Assembly (NCBI RefSeq): GCF_949628265.1
Contig: NC_088789.1
Location: forward strand, 21,011,883 to 21,075,882
DNA from: Cloeon dipterum
Taxonomy: Eukaryota; Arthropoda; Insecta; Ephemeroptera; Baetidae
Length of the DNA stretch: 64,000 nucleotides
Reading direction: 5' to 3'
Shown here piece by piece: positions 1 through 10,429 of the stretch; within the stretch, counting starts at the first letter, position 1, and each line of letters begins with the position of its first letter. The position numbers were made by a program, and so were the translations under genes. Under the pieces are notes generated by a model. That model saw only the letters and a list, made by a program, of their open reading frames with translations, had not been told where the DNA came from and searched no databases.

Positions 1-747
1 TTGTAATTTGGTTCAGTTATGTAGTAGTTATGACTGTGAAAAAAGATGCACAAAAAAGCCAAAATTTGAAAAATATATAATATTGTTGTTTAATACAGTT
101 AAAAAAATTTACAATCGTAAATTCCAGTAAATAATACAATTGTTCGGTTGATTTTTAATCTCGGAACTCGGAACATGCTGCAATTCTTCTGATTTTCTCA
201 CTAGATTCACCGGTCGGAACTAAAAAATACACGATTTCATCATTTTAACCCTCTGTATCTCCAAAACCATAAAAACTTAAAGTTTCACCATCCTGAAAAT
301 TTCTATCATGTTACACACACTTGGGGCAACATTTAGTCCCATACTTAGTAAAAAAATGGAAGGAGTCGTTGTGAAAATTAAAAAAAAAGAGATTAACAAT
401 AAATACTCGAATTTTTCAAAATTCCAAAAAAATGTGGTTTTAATTTAATAGTTGTTGGCCGTCTATATAAGCATTTTTTGCACAAAGTCTAGTTTTATTA
501 GAACTCGATATAATATCAATTTTCTAAGCTTCAAAACGCTGATTTTTCCAGATTTCACCCTGATTTTTTTTTAATATAAACCTCAAATTTTTTGCCATAA
601 GTTATTTTATCCTCTCAAAACAAATTGAAAAATAAAATTCGCGCTCAATAAACAGTTGAAAAACTGCAGATGTTATCAAATCTCCCTCGTGGAAACACCC
701 ATTTCCGAATTTATGCGAAAATTGTTTCCGTTTCCATGATCGCTTTG
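1..747. other. AT-rich non-coding stretch
   Basis: AT-rich DNA with short poly-A and poly-T runs. I see no supported gene. It may hold the 3' UTR of the doubtful minus-strand gene that would end near 748. Confidence 0.5.
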
Positions 748-1345
748 ATATTTTTTAACGAGAATGAATAAAAACGCGGGACAATAATCCCTTTGGATGC
801 TTTAAAGTACATAGGCGTTTGAATTTATGTAGGGCTTCAGCAGCAGCTGAAATTGAATCAGGAAATATCTGAAGGAAACAAACAGAAAAATTATCAGCTC
901 GCAACAAGCTATATGTTTAATATCAACTGATAAAGGCCTAAAAATAAAGAAAACTGCGAAAAACTTACCTTTATTTTGGCCTCTGAGCTGGCGGAAGAGC
1001 TGCACAATACATACAAGTCTACAAAGGTACAAAATCTTTCTTTTTGTGAATTTCGCAAAAAAACAGCTACCTGAAAAATCGACTTGGAAACCGTCTAGAA
1101 CCAACTGTTTTACTAAAAAAACCGTCACTCTTTTTCTAAATTATAAATTAACAGTTATTAATTGCAGTAGAAGCTTCTGATTCTCAATTATTTTTAACAT
1201 TATCCCACTCTATTTTACATTCTTGTTAATGCTTTATGAGCAGAAGTGACAAATTGGTGACCGGAATATAATATTAGACAGTTTTTCCTCCTCCTTTCTC
1301 TCTGCTTGCTTCTGTTTTCGCGTAAAGTGAAACTGCGCCGAATTT
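748..1345 (-). CDS. Possible small spliced gene, product unknown (3' part)
   Basis: This is a weak but coherent exon chain on the minus strand. An open stretch ends at 1219 (donor gtaaaa), followed by exons 1135-1071 and 1018-969 and a last exon from 868 to a TAA at about 748-750. The introns would be 83, 52 and 100 bp. The last one has a textbook GTAAGT donor and a TTTCCTTCAG acceptor. Phases agree throughout (2, 1, 0). The joined peptide is mixed and non-repetitive, with parts such as FQVDFSDLYVL and IFPDSISAAAEALHKF. I do not recognise the family. No ATG is found in frame in the first open stretch, so the 5' end is unresolved. A TATA-like element (TATATAA) lies upstream near 1434-1444. This could be chance in AT-rich DNA. 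Confidence 0.3.
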
Positions 1346-1449
1346 GGTGCAGCCAGGACACGCAATATAATCAAAATCACCATGCCAAGGCTTCACGCGA
1401 GCGGTCCGCATGTCATGAAATGCGTGTCACGATATATTATATAGCTTCA

Positions 1450-2870
1450 AAAAGTTGATCTGTTCTTTATAATGTTTCAGTTCAAATTAGACGCAGCTTC
1501 GTCGCAGATCCTTCACTAGCGAGAGCGATTATTTAAAGCATTTTTTAAAAAAATTATTATCATTATAATTTATCAATTTTTTTCATCGCCACATTGATTT
1601 TTATCTTATGGTTTCTTCAGCTCAATATAAGAGAAAACGGGAGAAGAAATTTGACTTCATTCAATATTTACAAGAATAATATGGTGGAATTACGTGAAAC
1701 AAATATTTGTTTGTTTTTATTAAAAATACATTTTTAAAAATGGTATATGCATGATTTTATTAGTCATTTTGCTTCGTTTGCCATTAGACTTATATTCTAG
1801 ATAAAATCTTATTGCTCGAAGGTGAAATAGCTAAAAATAGAGCGCCCGAAAAAAGTTAAATGCCCAAATTTTTTTTCTGATTCATGAAGTTCCCGTCACT
1901 TGATCACATGAAAAAGCCCGAAAAATGTGGAGGATCCTTTTTTTGTGTATTGATGTATTTAAACAGATAAAATTAATTATGTATTTATATTAATTGTGCT
2001 ATGACGCTTAAAAATTAAATACACTTTTACAGTTTTATTCAATATATTTGACTCTGTACCTTTTTCAAGCGGAATAGTTTCTCCCTCTAACAGTCTTTGA
2101 GTTTGTCAAGCGTGTGCTGTCAAGTTTAGTGGTCTTTGACAGTAAACATAATTTTATATTATGCAAATTATATACAATACAATAAGATATACCTTAGCTA
2201 AGGCAATATGAAATATTTTCCTCATATTATAGCTTTTGAAATAATGCTCTATAGCTGCCCGCTTGATTAATTCTGAGTAATTAGAGATTACAATAAGTAA
2301 TAAATTATAACATTTTTTACAGGAAATGCGATGAAATAGAATTGTACTATGTGATTGAATAATAATAAAATAATACGTATATTCGACACCAATAATTTCA
2401 AATTACTTGGGCCCCATGTCAGCTGTGTTATTGGGACTCCGTGAGCTCATAGTCCACGGAACAAATCTGAACTCTAGCAGATTTTAAGAACTAGAAATTA
2501 AAATCAAACCTGATTGTTAGATTTGTTATGTAATTTGCTAATAATCTTAAGGAGAGAAAAATAACGGCCAACACACAACTATAAGTAGCAATTATAATTT
2601 TTTTTATTACTCGTACAAGCCAGAGAAGTTAAATTCATTGCTGTAATATCAATATCTGCTCGATATCGGTAAAATTGTATTTTTTCCTAATCACATAACT
2701 ATCTATAAACAAATTGAATATTAGACACAAGCTTTTTGGTTGTTCTAAAATTTCAGCAGCCTTGAAGTTAAAAGAAACAACATACGCTTTAAGCTTGAGT
2801 GTCATAGCTGAAAATAATCAGTATGGATATTTTGAAATAAAATAAAAGGAATGTAAGGGTCGCGTGAGCA
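1450..2870. other. AT-rich intergenic DNA
   Basis: No ORF or RNA gene stands out on either strand. The segment separates the doubtful first gene from the ATG3 3' end. Confidence 0.5.
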
Positions 2871-2876
2871 TTTATT
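2871..2876 (-). terminator. Candidate polyadenylation signal of ATG3
   Basis: AATAAA on the minus strand, about 215 nt downstream of the ATG3 stop codon. Confidence 0.5.
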
Positions 2877-3089
2877 GAATATTCATATATTTGCAAGTAA
2901 TTTCTTTAAAGTGGTAAAATAGAAAACATAACTTTGTGGAACATGTTTTTATGGAAATCCAAACTTCAACTTGATGAAACGCAATGTTGGTAAAACTAAC
3001 AGCAAATTAACCTTGTTACCATAGCTTGCTAGCCACCAACCGGCTTTTTCAATTTTGGAAAAGCAAACAGATTAGATTGTTTTACCAGT

Positions 3090-4606
3090 TCACAAGTTGA
3101 AAGTCTGAGTGAAGTCATACTCGATGGTTGGAATCACGGCTTGGACGAACTTCAGGAAGATAATCAGGTACATGTGCACTCCGAGATTACCACCTCCCTC
3201 TTCCACAGTCTGGATGATTTTGACCATCACCTCAGCGTGTCTGGTTTGAAATTAATTTAAGACAAACTCCAGCTTGCTAATCGCTTATTCTCACCTGCAA
3301 GGGTGCACTGAGGCCATCAAAGGGCCAGGTAAATGCGGGTGGCTCTCCATGGTGACCGTCTTCCTAGCGTGGTCCTGGCTCACGTCTTCGTAAACCTGTT
3401 CGACGGTCAATGGCTTGCGGTTCTGAAAAAATTAATTGAAATAATTTAAAAACTCGTTCTCTTGAGAAAGGATTAATTATCTCAGACAAACGCGCCAATT
3501 AGCTAATTTTTGGACACGTGGTCAGCCACCAGCTTTGACTTCTAAACATTAAGGGCTCTTGGGAAAGATGATTTGAGAGCAGAAATTGAATTTTTTTTCT
3601 AGTAGAACAACTTGACAGAATTTTTTCACATCTAGAATCTCAAATTTTGGATATTTGTCAGAAATTTTTTTTCATGCGCCAGAAAATGGAAGAAATTGAC
3701 TTTAATAATGAGGAAATTCCACCCTGGCCCTTGACACATCTGCCACCTCAAAATGACGCAGTTTAACTCCCTAGACACAATTATATTAAATACCTCATCG
3801 TAGCCACACATCCAGAGCCTCGGGGTTTGGTAATATTTGTCGTAAGTGATGTGCAAGTCGTAGGTTCTTGTCTGTAGGATTTCTCCGCTACTGGCCACCG
3901 CGACACTCTCCATCTTCTTAGTGACCTGCGCCACAGCCACGTCCTCGCAGTCCAGCAAACCATTTTCCTCGAAACTTTCCATGTCCGCAGCCTCACCGTC
4001 GTCGTCACTCTCATCATCTCTCTCCACCTGACACAAAGTGATAAATTATTTCCATCATCATTAAAAATAGAAAAAAACTTGTTTACCTCCTTCACAGTCT
4101 CAGTCGTCATTTCTGTGACCTTGTCGTCGTCTCTTTCCTTATTTACGTAGTAATGATGTGTGTCCACCCAGCCTTCTTCACCATCATTATCCTCCAAAAT
4201 CTTTTCTAGCGGATCCAAAGTGTCCAGCTGTGGTTGATAAATATAGAGTAAACGTTGCTTTAAAACAGTGATAAAATAATCTCACTTGTTTGCATCTTCG
4301 TGTGCACGAAACATTTCTTGTGAGGAGGAATTGCTTGTCTTTGGGCAGGTAGCTTTTGAGCATGCCCTCGTCCCCTGAGGCCCATTGCCAGGTTGGACAG
4401 TGATGCACCAAGTGATCTCCCGCGGCGACGAACTCCTCTGGGGTGAGCACGCCAGTCTCTTTGAACTTGGACTCCTACGCGATAATGGAAATTAGAAGCA
4501 GTGATTCTAAAATAGCTTGATCACTAAATTATACCTTCAGCACGGGTGTGAAAAACTCAGCAACTCCAAGGGCAGAGCCTTTAACGGTATTTATTAGGCT
4601 TTCCAT
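3090..4606 (-). CDS. Atg3: Autophagy E2-like enzyme ATG3
   Basis: ATG3 is the cytosolic E2-like enzyme that transfers ATG8/LC3 from ATG7 to phosphatidylethanolamine during autophagosome growth. Six exons on the minus strand give 304 residues: 4606-4535, 4474-4286, 4227-4087, 4027-3794, 3422-3295 and 3240-3090. All boundaries are GT-AG and stay in frame. The N-terminus ([19 protein letters not shown]) is the conserved membrane-sensing amphipathic segment. [20 protein letters not shown] follows, then an acidic low-complexity flexible region at about residues 100-180, then [19 protein letters not shown]. The catalytic cysteine is Cys254 in the HPC motif, and the protein ends in YDFTQTFNL, as in other animals. 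The gene is divergent from the PP2C gene about 835 bp away. Identity is certain at family level; the acidic loop differs from fly ATG3, as expected for a variable region. Confidence 0.97.
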
Positions 4607-5412
4607 GTTGCCAGCAAATGGAATGAGATCTGGAAATCCATGACAAAAATATTACAATCCCAAACATCTTACTATCTATTTTTATCGTGGTTACATGAGC
4701 GATTGAAAATATTCGAAAGCAAGATGTGAATTGTTGTTAATATTAGGAAATATAATAACAAAACAAATAACAATGGAAGTTTTTATTCGCTTCAGCACTA
4801 TGAAAAGGGCAATTATTGAGAAAAATTCAAAAATATTATCATGAAATGAACGTCAACAAAAACAAATCCTTCACTTTGCATACAAGATAGTGCTGCGTCC
4901 TGTGCGAAATGTACGTTCTATTTAATTAATTATCACGAGTTAATGTAATTTCAAAACTTGTTACCAACTTTTGTTTTCCCAGCTGGCCTCAGACTGCGAA
5001 TGACGACGAAACACCAGATGTAACCAGTAGCTTATCAGTCAAATTTAATACCGGTATAAGAGTGAAAATAATTTTAAGGTACGTGTTTTCTTGATTTTAT
5101 TCGAAAAAATGTGATGTTCGAATTTTTACTTTTACAATTTAGGACGGATCAGGGATAGCAAATATACCTCAAAATTAAATTAAATCATAAAAATATGAAC
5201 TGTTGACACTATTGCTACCGGTTAATTTCCAACCGTGCATAAATTACCGATATTTTTCTGTCACTTAAATCGAATGAGAAATTCCCCGACCCCCATCAAA
5301 ACGACAAAACTTGGCACTGACGAGAAAGTAAGAGAACTCGTGTCTGCGCGAGTAATAATCGTGTAAAGGTTAACCCGTCCACTTCCTCACGTCCGAAACA
5401 GTCCAGAGTTGC
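4607..5412. promoter_or_regulatory. Shared upstream region of ATG3 (-) and the PP2C phosphatase (+)
   Basis: About 835 bp separate the two start codons of this head-to-head pair, so the interval must hold both promoters. It is AT-rich next to ATG3 and richer in CpG close to the phosphatase (from about 5280). I see no convincing TATA box. Co-regulation is only an inference from the layout. Confidence 0.5.
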
Positions 5413-5432
5413 GCGACAACAGCAGTTGTCGC
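5413..5432 (+). promoter_or_regulatory. 5' UTR hairpin just before the PP2C start codon
   Basis: GCGACAAC and GTTGTCGC form a perfect 8-bp stem around a 4-nt AGCA loop. The stem ends 9 nt before the ATG at 5442. A GC-rich stem here could slow scanning ribosomes, but no function is shown. Confidence 0.5.
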
Positions 5433-5441
5433 CGCAGAACT

Positions 5442-7146
5442 ATGGAGGATTCGCTGGAAGACGAAATTCTGTACCAGACTTACATTTCGCACATGAACAA
5501 GTTCACGTTCATCCTGCCGTTCATACCCCAGAGATTGCCAACTCTGAACTACGCGCTACGGATATTGCGATTGTATCTGCTCAAGCCCGAAGTGTTCTTC
5601 GTGACGCTCATCTCGATCGTCCTGCTCGTCTATTTACAAACAGCCAACAACCTCTGGGGCAGGCCGGTGATCGCGCGCCTGCAGAACGGACTCAGCAGGT
5701 CCACCTTTTCGTGTCCTCAGTTACTCAGCAAGACGATCAAGAGCTCAAATGACTCGTCGTGGTGCACAGTTGGTCAGAAAGCGGCCGTGTTCGCTATCCA
5801 AGGACGTAGACCGCACATGGAGGACCGATTCGTCCTTGCGGAGGATTTCGGAGACTCGGGAATTTCGCTTTTCGCCGTTTTTGATGGGCACGGCGGAGAG
5901 GTATGTGCATTAAAGTTGATGATAATATCTGGATTGAAATTTAATTCGGTTAATGTCACAGCTGGCTGCCAATTTTGCGTCCGACAAGCTATCAAACAGC
6001 GTCCAGACTAAAATTTTAGAGGCCAAAATCTACAGCAAAAGCGGAAAGAAAGTCGAGAAAGAGCCCGAGGGAAGCAGCGATTCTCCTAAAGAAACTGTAG
6101 AGGAAAAGAAACCGAAGGGTATGAATATAAAATTTATGTTCAAACATAGTTCAAGCTTGAGTGTATTTTATCGTAGAAAAAGTCGCTGAATCTCCAGTAA
6201 GCAAGCCGAAAGAAAAGACTGTGAAGGACGACATGCTGTTTGGAAGTGATAAACAGAAAGTAAACTCTATTTTGCTACAAGAAATTGTGAACAAAAGGAG
6301 GGGCAACCCGAGCCCGCCGAAAGCCGCAGTGAGGAAGCCTGGCGTGGCCGCGGATTACGTCTCCAAGGGCCAGATCAATTATGATCGCCTCTTGACAGAC
6401 GAAATCCTCTTGGCCGACGAGCAGCTGGTGGCCAAAGCCAAGAGCCTCTTCGACATAGCAGGTGCTTGTTCACGAATTGCACTCGCGGCGTGATCGATTC
6501 ATTGATTCAATTCCATTCAACAGGTTCGACCGCTTTGATGGCTGTGCTCGAGGGCTCAAGATTAATCGTAGCTAATGTTGGAGATTCACGCGGCGTCATG
6601 TGTGACCACAAAGGCAACGCCATCCCCCTGTCCTTTGATCACAAGCCGCAGCAAGTGAGTGTAGAATGTCATAGAATAATTTAGGCCGCTCTCTTAATTA
6701 CACATGGACGCGTGCCAGACGGGGCGGCAGCTAGAAACGAGGTTTCATTGAGCAATAATGCATTGTTTCAGAGTAAAGAGCGACAGCGCATCATGCAGGC
6801 CGGTGGCCTAGTCACTTTCAATGGCGTGTGGCGCGTGGCAGGCATTCTCGCCACCTCGAGGGCGCTTGGTGACTACCCTCTGAAGGACAGAAACCTGGTC
6901 GTGGCCGAGCCAGACATTTTGACCTTTGATCTGTCAGATCACCGTCCGCAATTCATAATCCTCGCCTCTGACGGGCTGTGGGACACGTTCACCAACGAAG
7001 AAGCTGTTACCTTCATAAAGGAACGAATTACCGAGCCATTTTACGGTGCTAAGAGTATAACCCTGCAAGCTTTCCACAGGGGCTCCCTGGATAATATCAC
7101 TGTTCTTGTTGTTTGCTTCAAAGATTACCAGTGGTCAAAGAAATAG
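5442..7146 (+). CDS. PPM1L: PPM1L-like membrane-anchored PP2C protein phosphatase
   Basis: A metal-dependent Ser/Thr phosphatase of the PPM1L group, which in mammals is an ER-anchored regulator of stress-kinase signalling and of ceramide transport. Five exons give 468 residues: 5442-5900, 5962-6118, 6177-6461, 6524-6654 and 6772-7146. A hydrophobic segment at about residues 43-62 ([15 protein letters not shown]) is the membrane anchor. PP2C motifs are present: [10 protein letters not shown] with Asp128, DGHGG at 148-152 (metal binding), [28 protein letters not shown] and DNITV. The protein is about 100 residues longer than human PPM1L (about 360). The extra length is a Lys/Glu/Pro-rich insert in exons 2-3, between the DGHGG and GSTALMAV motifs. 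The upstream in-frame extension from 5409 is 5' [11 protein letters not shown] is the family-like start. Confidence 0.95.
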
Positions 7147-7632
7147 TTATTTTACAAGGCGTCAGGAAAGTGTGCAATTGTTGTCGGCTGGGCTTGACAA
7201 CTTCAAGTCCAATGTTTGTTGTTGCTGGGCTCCGATGTTTGATCAGCAGGAATACCTGGCTATTTATCAGTGGGAGCTTAATCAAAAGAAAATTTACGAC
7301 TTGTTACTGCGGTCAGAGTTCTATTTGAATTGGAGTTGCAAGCAAAACGATGATTGTTCATACTCTTAGCACGAAACATTATTTGTAATTGTGACTCACT
7401 TGGTAGGAAGCTACAATTATAATTGGAAAGTTCCTATATACATTTTAACAAATCACTGCTACTTACTGAGTTATATTGATTTGAGGTGACGCTAAAGCTG
7501 GCTTTAAACGGTTTAAATTAGTTGAAGTGCGCTTTTTGGAGATAAAAATAGCGTTGTTATTTCTGGTCCAATATAATCCAAATAAAACAATTTTTGCCAT
7601 TGACATAAGTTTAAATAACTCTTTAATTGAAC
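7147..7632. other. Overlapping 3' UTR zone of convergent PP2C and DPH7
   Basis: The two genes end tail to tail 486 bp apart. A plus-strand AATAAA at 7581-7586 is the best polyadenylation signal for the phosphatase and lies close to the DPH7 stop, so the two transcripts may overlap at their 3' ends. Short open frames here look incidental. Confidence 0.6.
7581..7586 (+). terminator. Candidate polyadenylation signal of the PP2C gene
   Basis: AATAAA about 435 nt after the stop codon at 7146. Confidence 0.5.
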
Positions 7633-8592
7633 TTATGACTTGCTCACATGCAATTTGTGGTCGTAAAAGGTGCACATGGCGATCTTATTCTCCTCCGAAA
7701 TTGCGACTCCATACGCCAAACACCTCTCATCGCTCCTAAAATCTCCAACTTCTTTGAATCCCTCCGTGTTTAACTCAATAAATTTGAACCCTTTAAACAT
7801 GCAGGCGGCCGCGATTTTTGGATTGGCACTGTTCTCCGACTGAATTCGCCACACACCCCCGCCCAATCCCAATTCGTGGACAGGCGCCTTCAATTTCCTG
7901 CTGTCCCACAGACAAATCAACTCGTCGTAGCTGCCAGTCACAAAATTGTCAGGGCGGTGCCGATTCGTCATGAAATGAGTGACCCCCGCGGTATGGTAGC
8001 GGCCCTTACTAATCAGCTGCTGGCTCCTCAAGTCGGTCACTGTCAGCAGACAATCATCCCCGCCGGTGTAGAGAATATTTTTGTCGTTAACGTCAAAAAC
8101 CGCGGCCCAAGCTTCCAGCGAGTGGTTTTTAAATGTTTGGATGCAACTCAGAGTGCTGTTGTTGATTTCAAACAAGGAAACGGATCCATCAGAGAAACTG
8201 ACTGCCAAATTTGATTCGCGCCAGTCGACGTAAAGCGCCATGGAGTCGGCAAGCTTGGTGCTGGAAACCATGCGCAATAAGTTAAAGGCCTCGTCAAGCC
8301 GAAGGAGAACAACATGTCCATTTGAATCGGCCGCCGCAACCATTATTGGCGACAGGTTGGGCGGGCTCCATTTGAAGTCGAAGATGCCTTGCATGTTGAC
8401 AACGACCTGCAGCAGGCGGAGTTCGCGGTCGGTTGAGAAAAGGAGAAGCGATCCCGTCCTCCGCCCCTCAATCAATTGATATGTTGAGCACAGAAGCAGG
8501 CTCTGCAGACCAGGATGGGGGCACCAGGCGACGCAGTCTGCATTTAGGACAGTGTCCACTGTGTGCAGATCGTCTAGCGACATCTGAAACAT
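7633..8592 (-). CDS. DPH7: Diphthine methyltransferase DPH7 (WD40 protein)
   Basis: DPH7 (WDR85) is the WD-repeat methylesterase that demethylates diphthine methyl ester on elongation factor 2, a late step in diphthamide synthesis. The minus-strand gene is one uninterrupted 319-residue reading frame. Repeat signatures include DCVAWCPHP near the start, WSPPNLSPI, AAVFDVNDKNILYTGGDD and VTGSYDELICLWDSRKL. The family hallmark GGVWRI with a following AACMFKGFKF block is present, close to the human sequence. Neighbouring genes are intron-rich, so an intronless DPH7 is noteworthy, although phases are open end to end. The codon for Met4 (8583-8581) directly follows a TTTCAG acceptor-like sequence, so translation may start at MSLDDL after a 5' UTR intron. 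Length is at the short end for the family. Confidence 0.93.
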   Translation of the reverse strand: MFQMSLDDLHTVDTVLNADCVAWCPHPGLQSLLLCSTYQLIEGRRTGSLLLFSTDRELRLLQVVVNMQGIFDFKWSPPNLSPIMVAAADSNGHVVLLRLDEAFNLLRMVSSTKLADSMALYVDWRESNLAVSFSDGSVSLFEINNSTLSCIQTFKNHSLEAWAAVFDVNDKNILYTGGDDCLLTVTDLRSQQLISKGRYHTAGVTHFMTNRHRPDNFVTGSYDELICLWDSRKLKAPVHELGLGGGVWRIQSENSANPKIAAACMFKGFKFIELNTEGFKEVGDFRSDERCLAYGVAISEENKIAMCTFYDHKLHVSKS

Positions 8593-8690
8593 ATTGATTG
8601 TGCTTTTTGAGTCGTATAATTTTTAATTTTGAGGTCTGCACGGTTTTACAATAATAAGAGTCACTATTTTCTCACTAGAATTTTTAAATT

Positions 8691-8696
8691 TTTATT
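8691..8696 (-). terminator. Candidate polyadenylation signal for the 8824-9161 coding-like unit
   Basis: AATAAA on the minus strand, 128 nt past the TAG at 8824-8826. It lies between that unit and the DPH7 start. Confidence 0.35.
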
Positions 8697-8823
8697 TCCC
8701 AATTTTATAAATCTTGACGAGAACAGGCAATATGTTTTCCAATGTTTAAATTGTATATTTTTATAAATTTTTCTAGTTCACATGATCGCAAAAAAATCCG
8801 GGAAAGGAATAGGTTTGTGTCTC

Positions 8824-9161
8824 CTATTTCTTATGATATTGCGCAGCTATAAGCTGTCCAAAATGTTCAACACTTAGAAGTGTGATTTCATCAGCTCCCA
8901 GAAAAAGGGCTAATATGACTAAAATGCTAAATGCTCCCATGTTGTACACACAATGATTTGAAGGGCTTGGTGGGTTAAAGGGAGAAGATGAATCATCTCT
9001 AAACGGTATATCATCAAAATCTTCTGGAAGCTGATAAAGACACTAGTATCCTTCCTTTAAGACAAGTTGTCGAAATTTCGTATGTTGCAACAGTTCAATG
9101 AGTTGAAAAAACTCTATGAAACCAGTTTCTTTCCCGGGCTGAGATTTGGTCTTATCAAATC
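8824..9161 (-). CDS. Unrecognised coding-like 3' exon with a transmembrane tail and an in-frame TAG
   Basis: On the minus strand one frame runs from a good acceptor (TTACAG, exon from 9161) to a TAG at 8826-8824, broken only by a TAG at 9045-9043. The upstream part reads like a folded segment (ETGFIEFFQLIELLQHTKF). The downstream part begins LPEDFDDIPFRDDSSSPFN, continues to a hydrophobic span (AFSILVILALFLGA) and ends IAAQYHKK. An acceptor-like TTTATCAG directly precedes LPEDF. The two halves may be separate exons, a read-through, or a pseudogene. The downstream half also has its own ATG at 8940 (38 codons). I do not recognise the family. A minus-strand polyadenylation signal follows at 8691. 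Confidence 0.4.
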
Positions 9162-9602
9162 CTGTAATTCAGCAATCTAGCGATTTTTTTAAAACTTAAC
9201 TTTTGAAGTTAATCCATATTTTTAACATTTTATTTTCCAATTTGCATGGAAAAATTACATTTTCCGCTACACTTCTCGCCGGTTCCTATATGGGAGTAAA
9301 ATAAATGAATTACAGAACAGAAACTTCCCTATTTGGCAGAATGTGTAACTTTTCCATAATTAGCGTAAATGACAAGAAATATTTTTCAACGTAGAAAGTT
9401 TCTTAAATATGAATTCTATGCCACGACATAAAGCAATTCTGCAGTCATAAAAAATTAAAACTCTTGAAAAATGAAAAATCCTCTAGGCCAGTAATTTCAG
9501 TGGAGAATAAATTTCCACAGAGATTTAACTATTTACAGTAAATAATGATCTAAGTAAAACCACACGACAAAAAGTTTGGAATGCTCAAAAGTAGGCACGT
9601 GA
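9162..9602. other. AT-rich gap between two minus-strand units
   Basis: It contains a minus-strand AATAAA at 9229-9234 that could end the 9603-10429 gene. I tried to find upstream exons for the 8824-9161 unit here and none joined in frame convincingly. Confidence 0.4.
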
Positions 9603-10429
9603 CTACATTTCCTCGAGTTGCTTCAGAGCAAGCTCCTTTTCCCTTTCTGCGTCCAACTTTGGCCTCAGCTGAAGGTTAGTGTTCAGCGTCAACTTGAGGG
9701 TGTTTGGATTCAGTTTGAGGGGGTACGTGCGGTTCATGCTGCTGGACAGCCTCGAGACCATCCGCAGTGAAAAAAGATAGCTCCCCGCGGCGCCGAAGAA
9801 CTGGGTGACGTCGTTCCCGACGATGGGCCGCCGCAGGTGAGATCTGGCAAGTAGTTCTCTGTTCAGTTCCGAGTGGGACAGGATGGGCGAGGTAAGGTTC
9901 CTGTTGGGAACCTTCACGCAGTACCGCGGCTTCTGAAGGGACCTGCAATTGCATCCAAATAAATATATCTGGTTTGAATTGAGAGGGCTCGCTCATTGTA
10001 CCGGTTGGATCCTTCAGTCTGGTCTGCGAGAGGATCACTCAAGTCTCTGCCGAGCATGTGTGGAGGCACATATGGCGGCACGGAAGCGCCCGGCTCCTGT
10101 TTAATGACGATTTTCGACTTTCTCCTCGACGAAGAGGAGGCGACTGTGCTGGTGTTTGGCGCCTCTGCTTCTTCCACGGGTTCCAATTTCAATTTCAGCT
10201 TTGGTAACTTCAGCATCGTTTTAATCACATCCGTTTTCTTCTCCATGAGTTTCTTGTCTTTTGCATTTTGAGAGGCTGCTTTGCGTGTTATTGGTGCAAC
10301 AACCGGCGGTTCCTCCTTATCTTTCTTTGGTGACAGCTTTCGCGGACTTTTCCGAACCATACCTAAAAAGTGAGCAAAAGATGAATAGTGCTGACTGGCC
10401 ACCTCCCGTCGAGTCCTACCCTGGTTCAT
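9603..10429 (-). CDS. Unrecognised basic, probably nuclear protein
   Basis: Three exons on the minus strand give 236 residues: 10429-10420 (only MNQ plus one base), 10362-10002 and 9942-9603. Both introns are about 57-59 bp and GT-AG, and the frame holds across them. The first 100 residues are Lys-rich and low in complexity (MVRKSPRKLSPKKDKEE, TMLKLPKLKLKLEPVEEAE). They include KSKIVIKQEPG, which resembles a sumoylation site (IKQE). The C-terminal half (from PPYVPPHMLGRDLSDP through RRPIVGNDVTQFFGAAGSY to an Arg/Lys/Glu-rich end, EREKELALKQLEEM) is less biased and looks folded or helical. I do not know the family. Composition suggests chromatin or nucleolar association, but that is an inference. 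An upstream in-frame extension past the ATG overlaps UTR. Confidence 0.6.
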
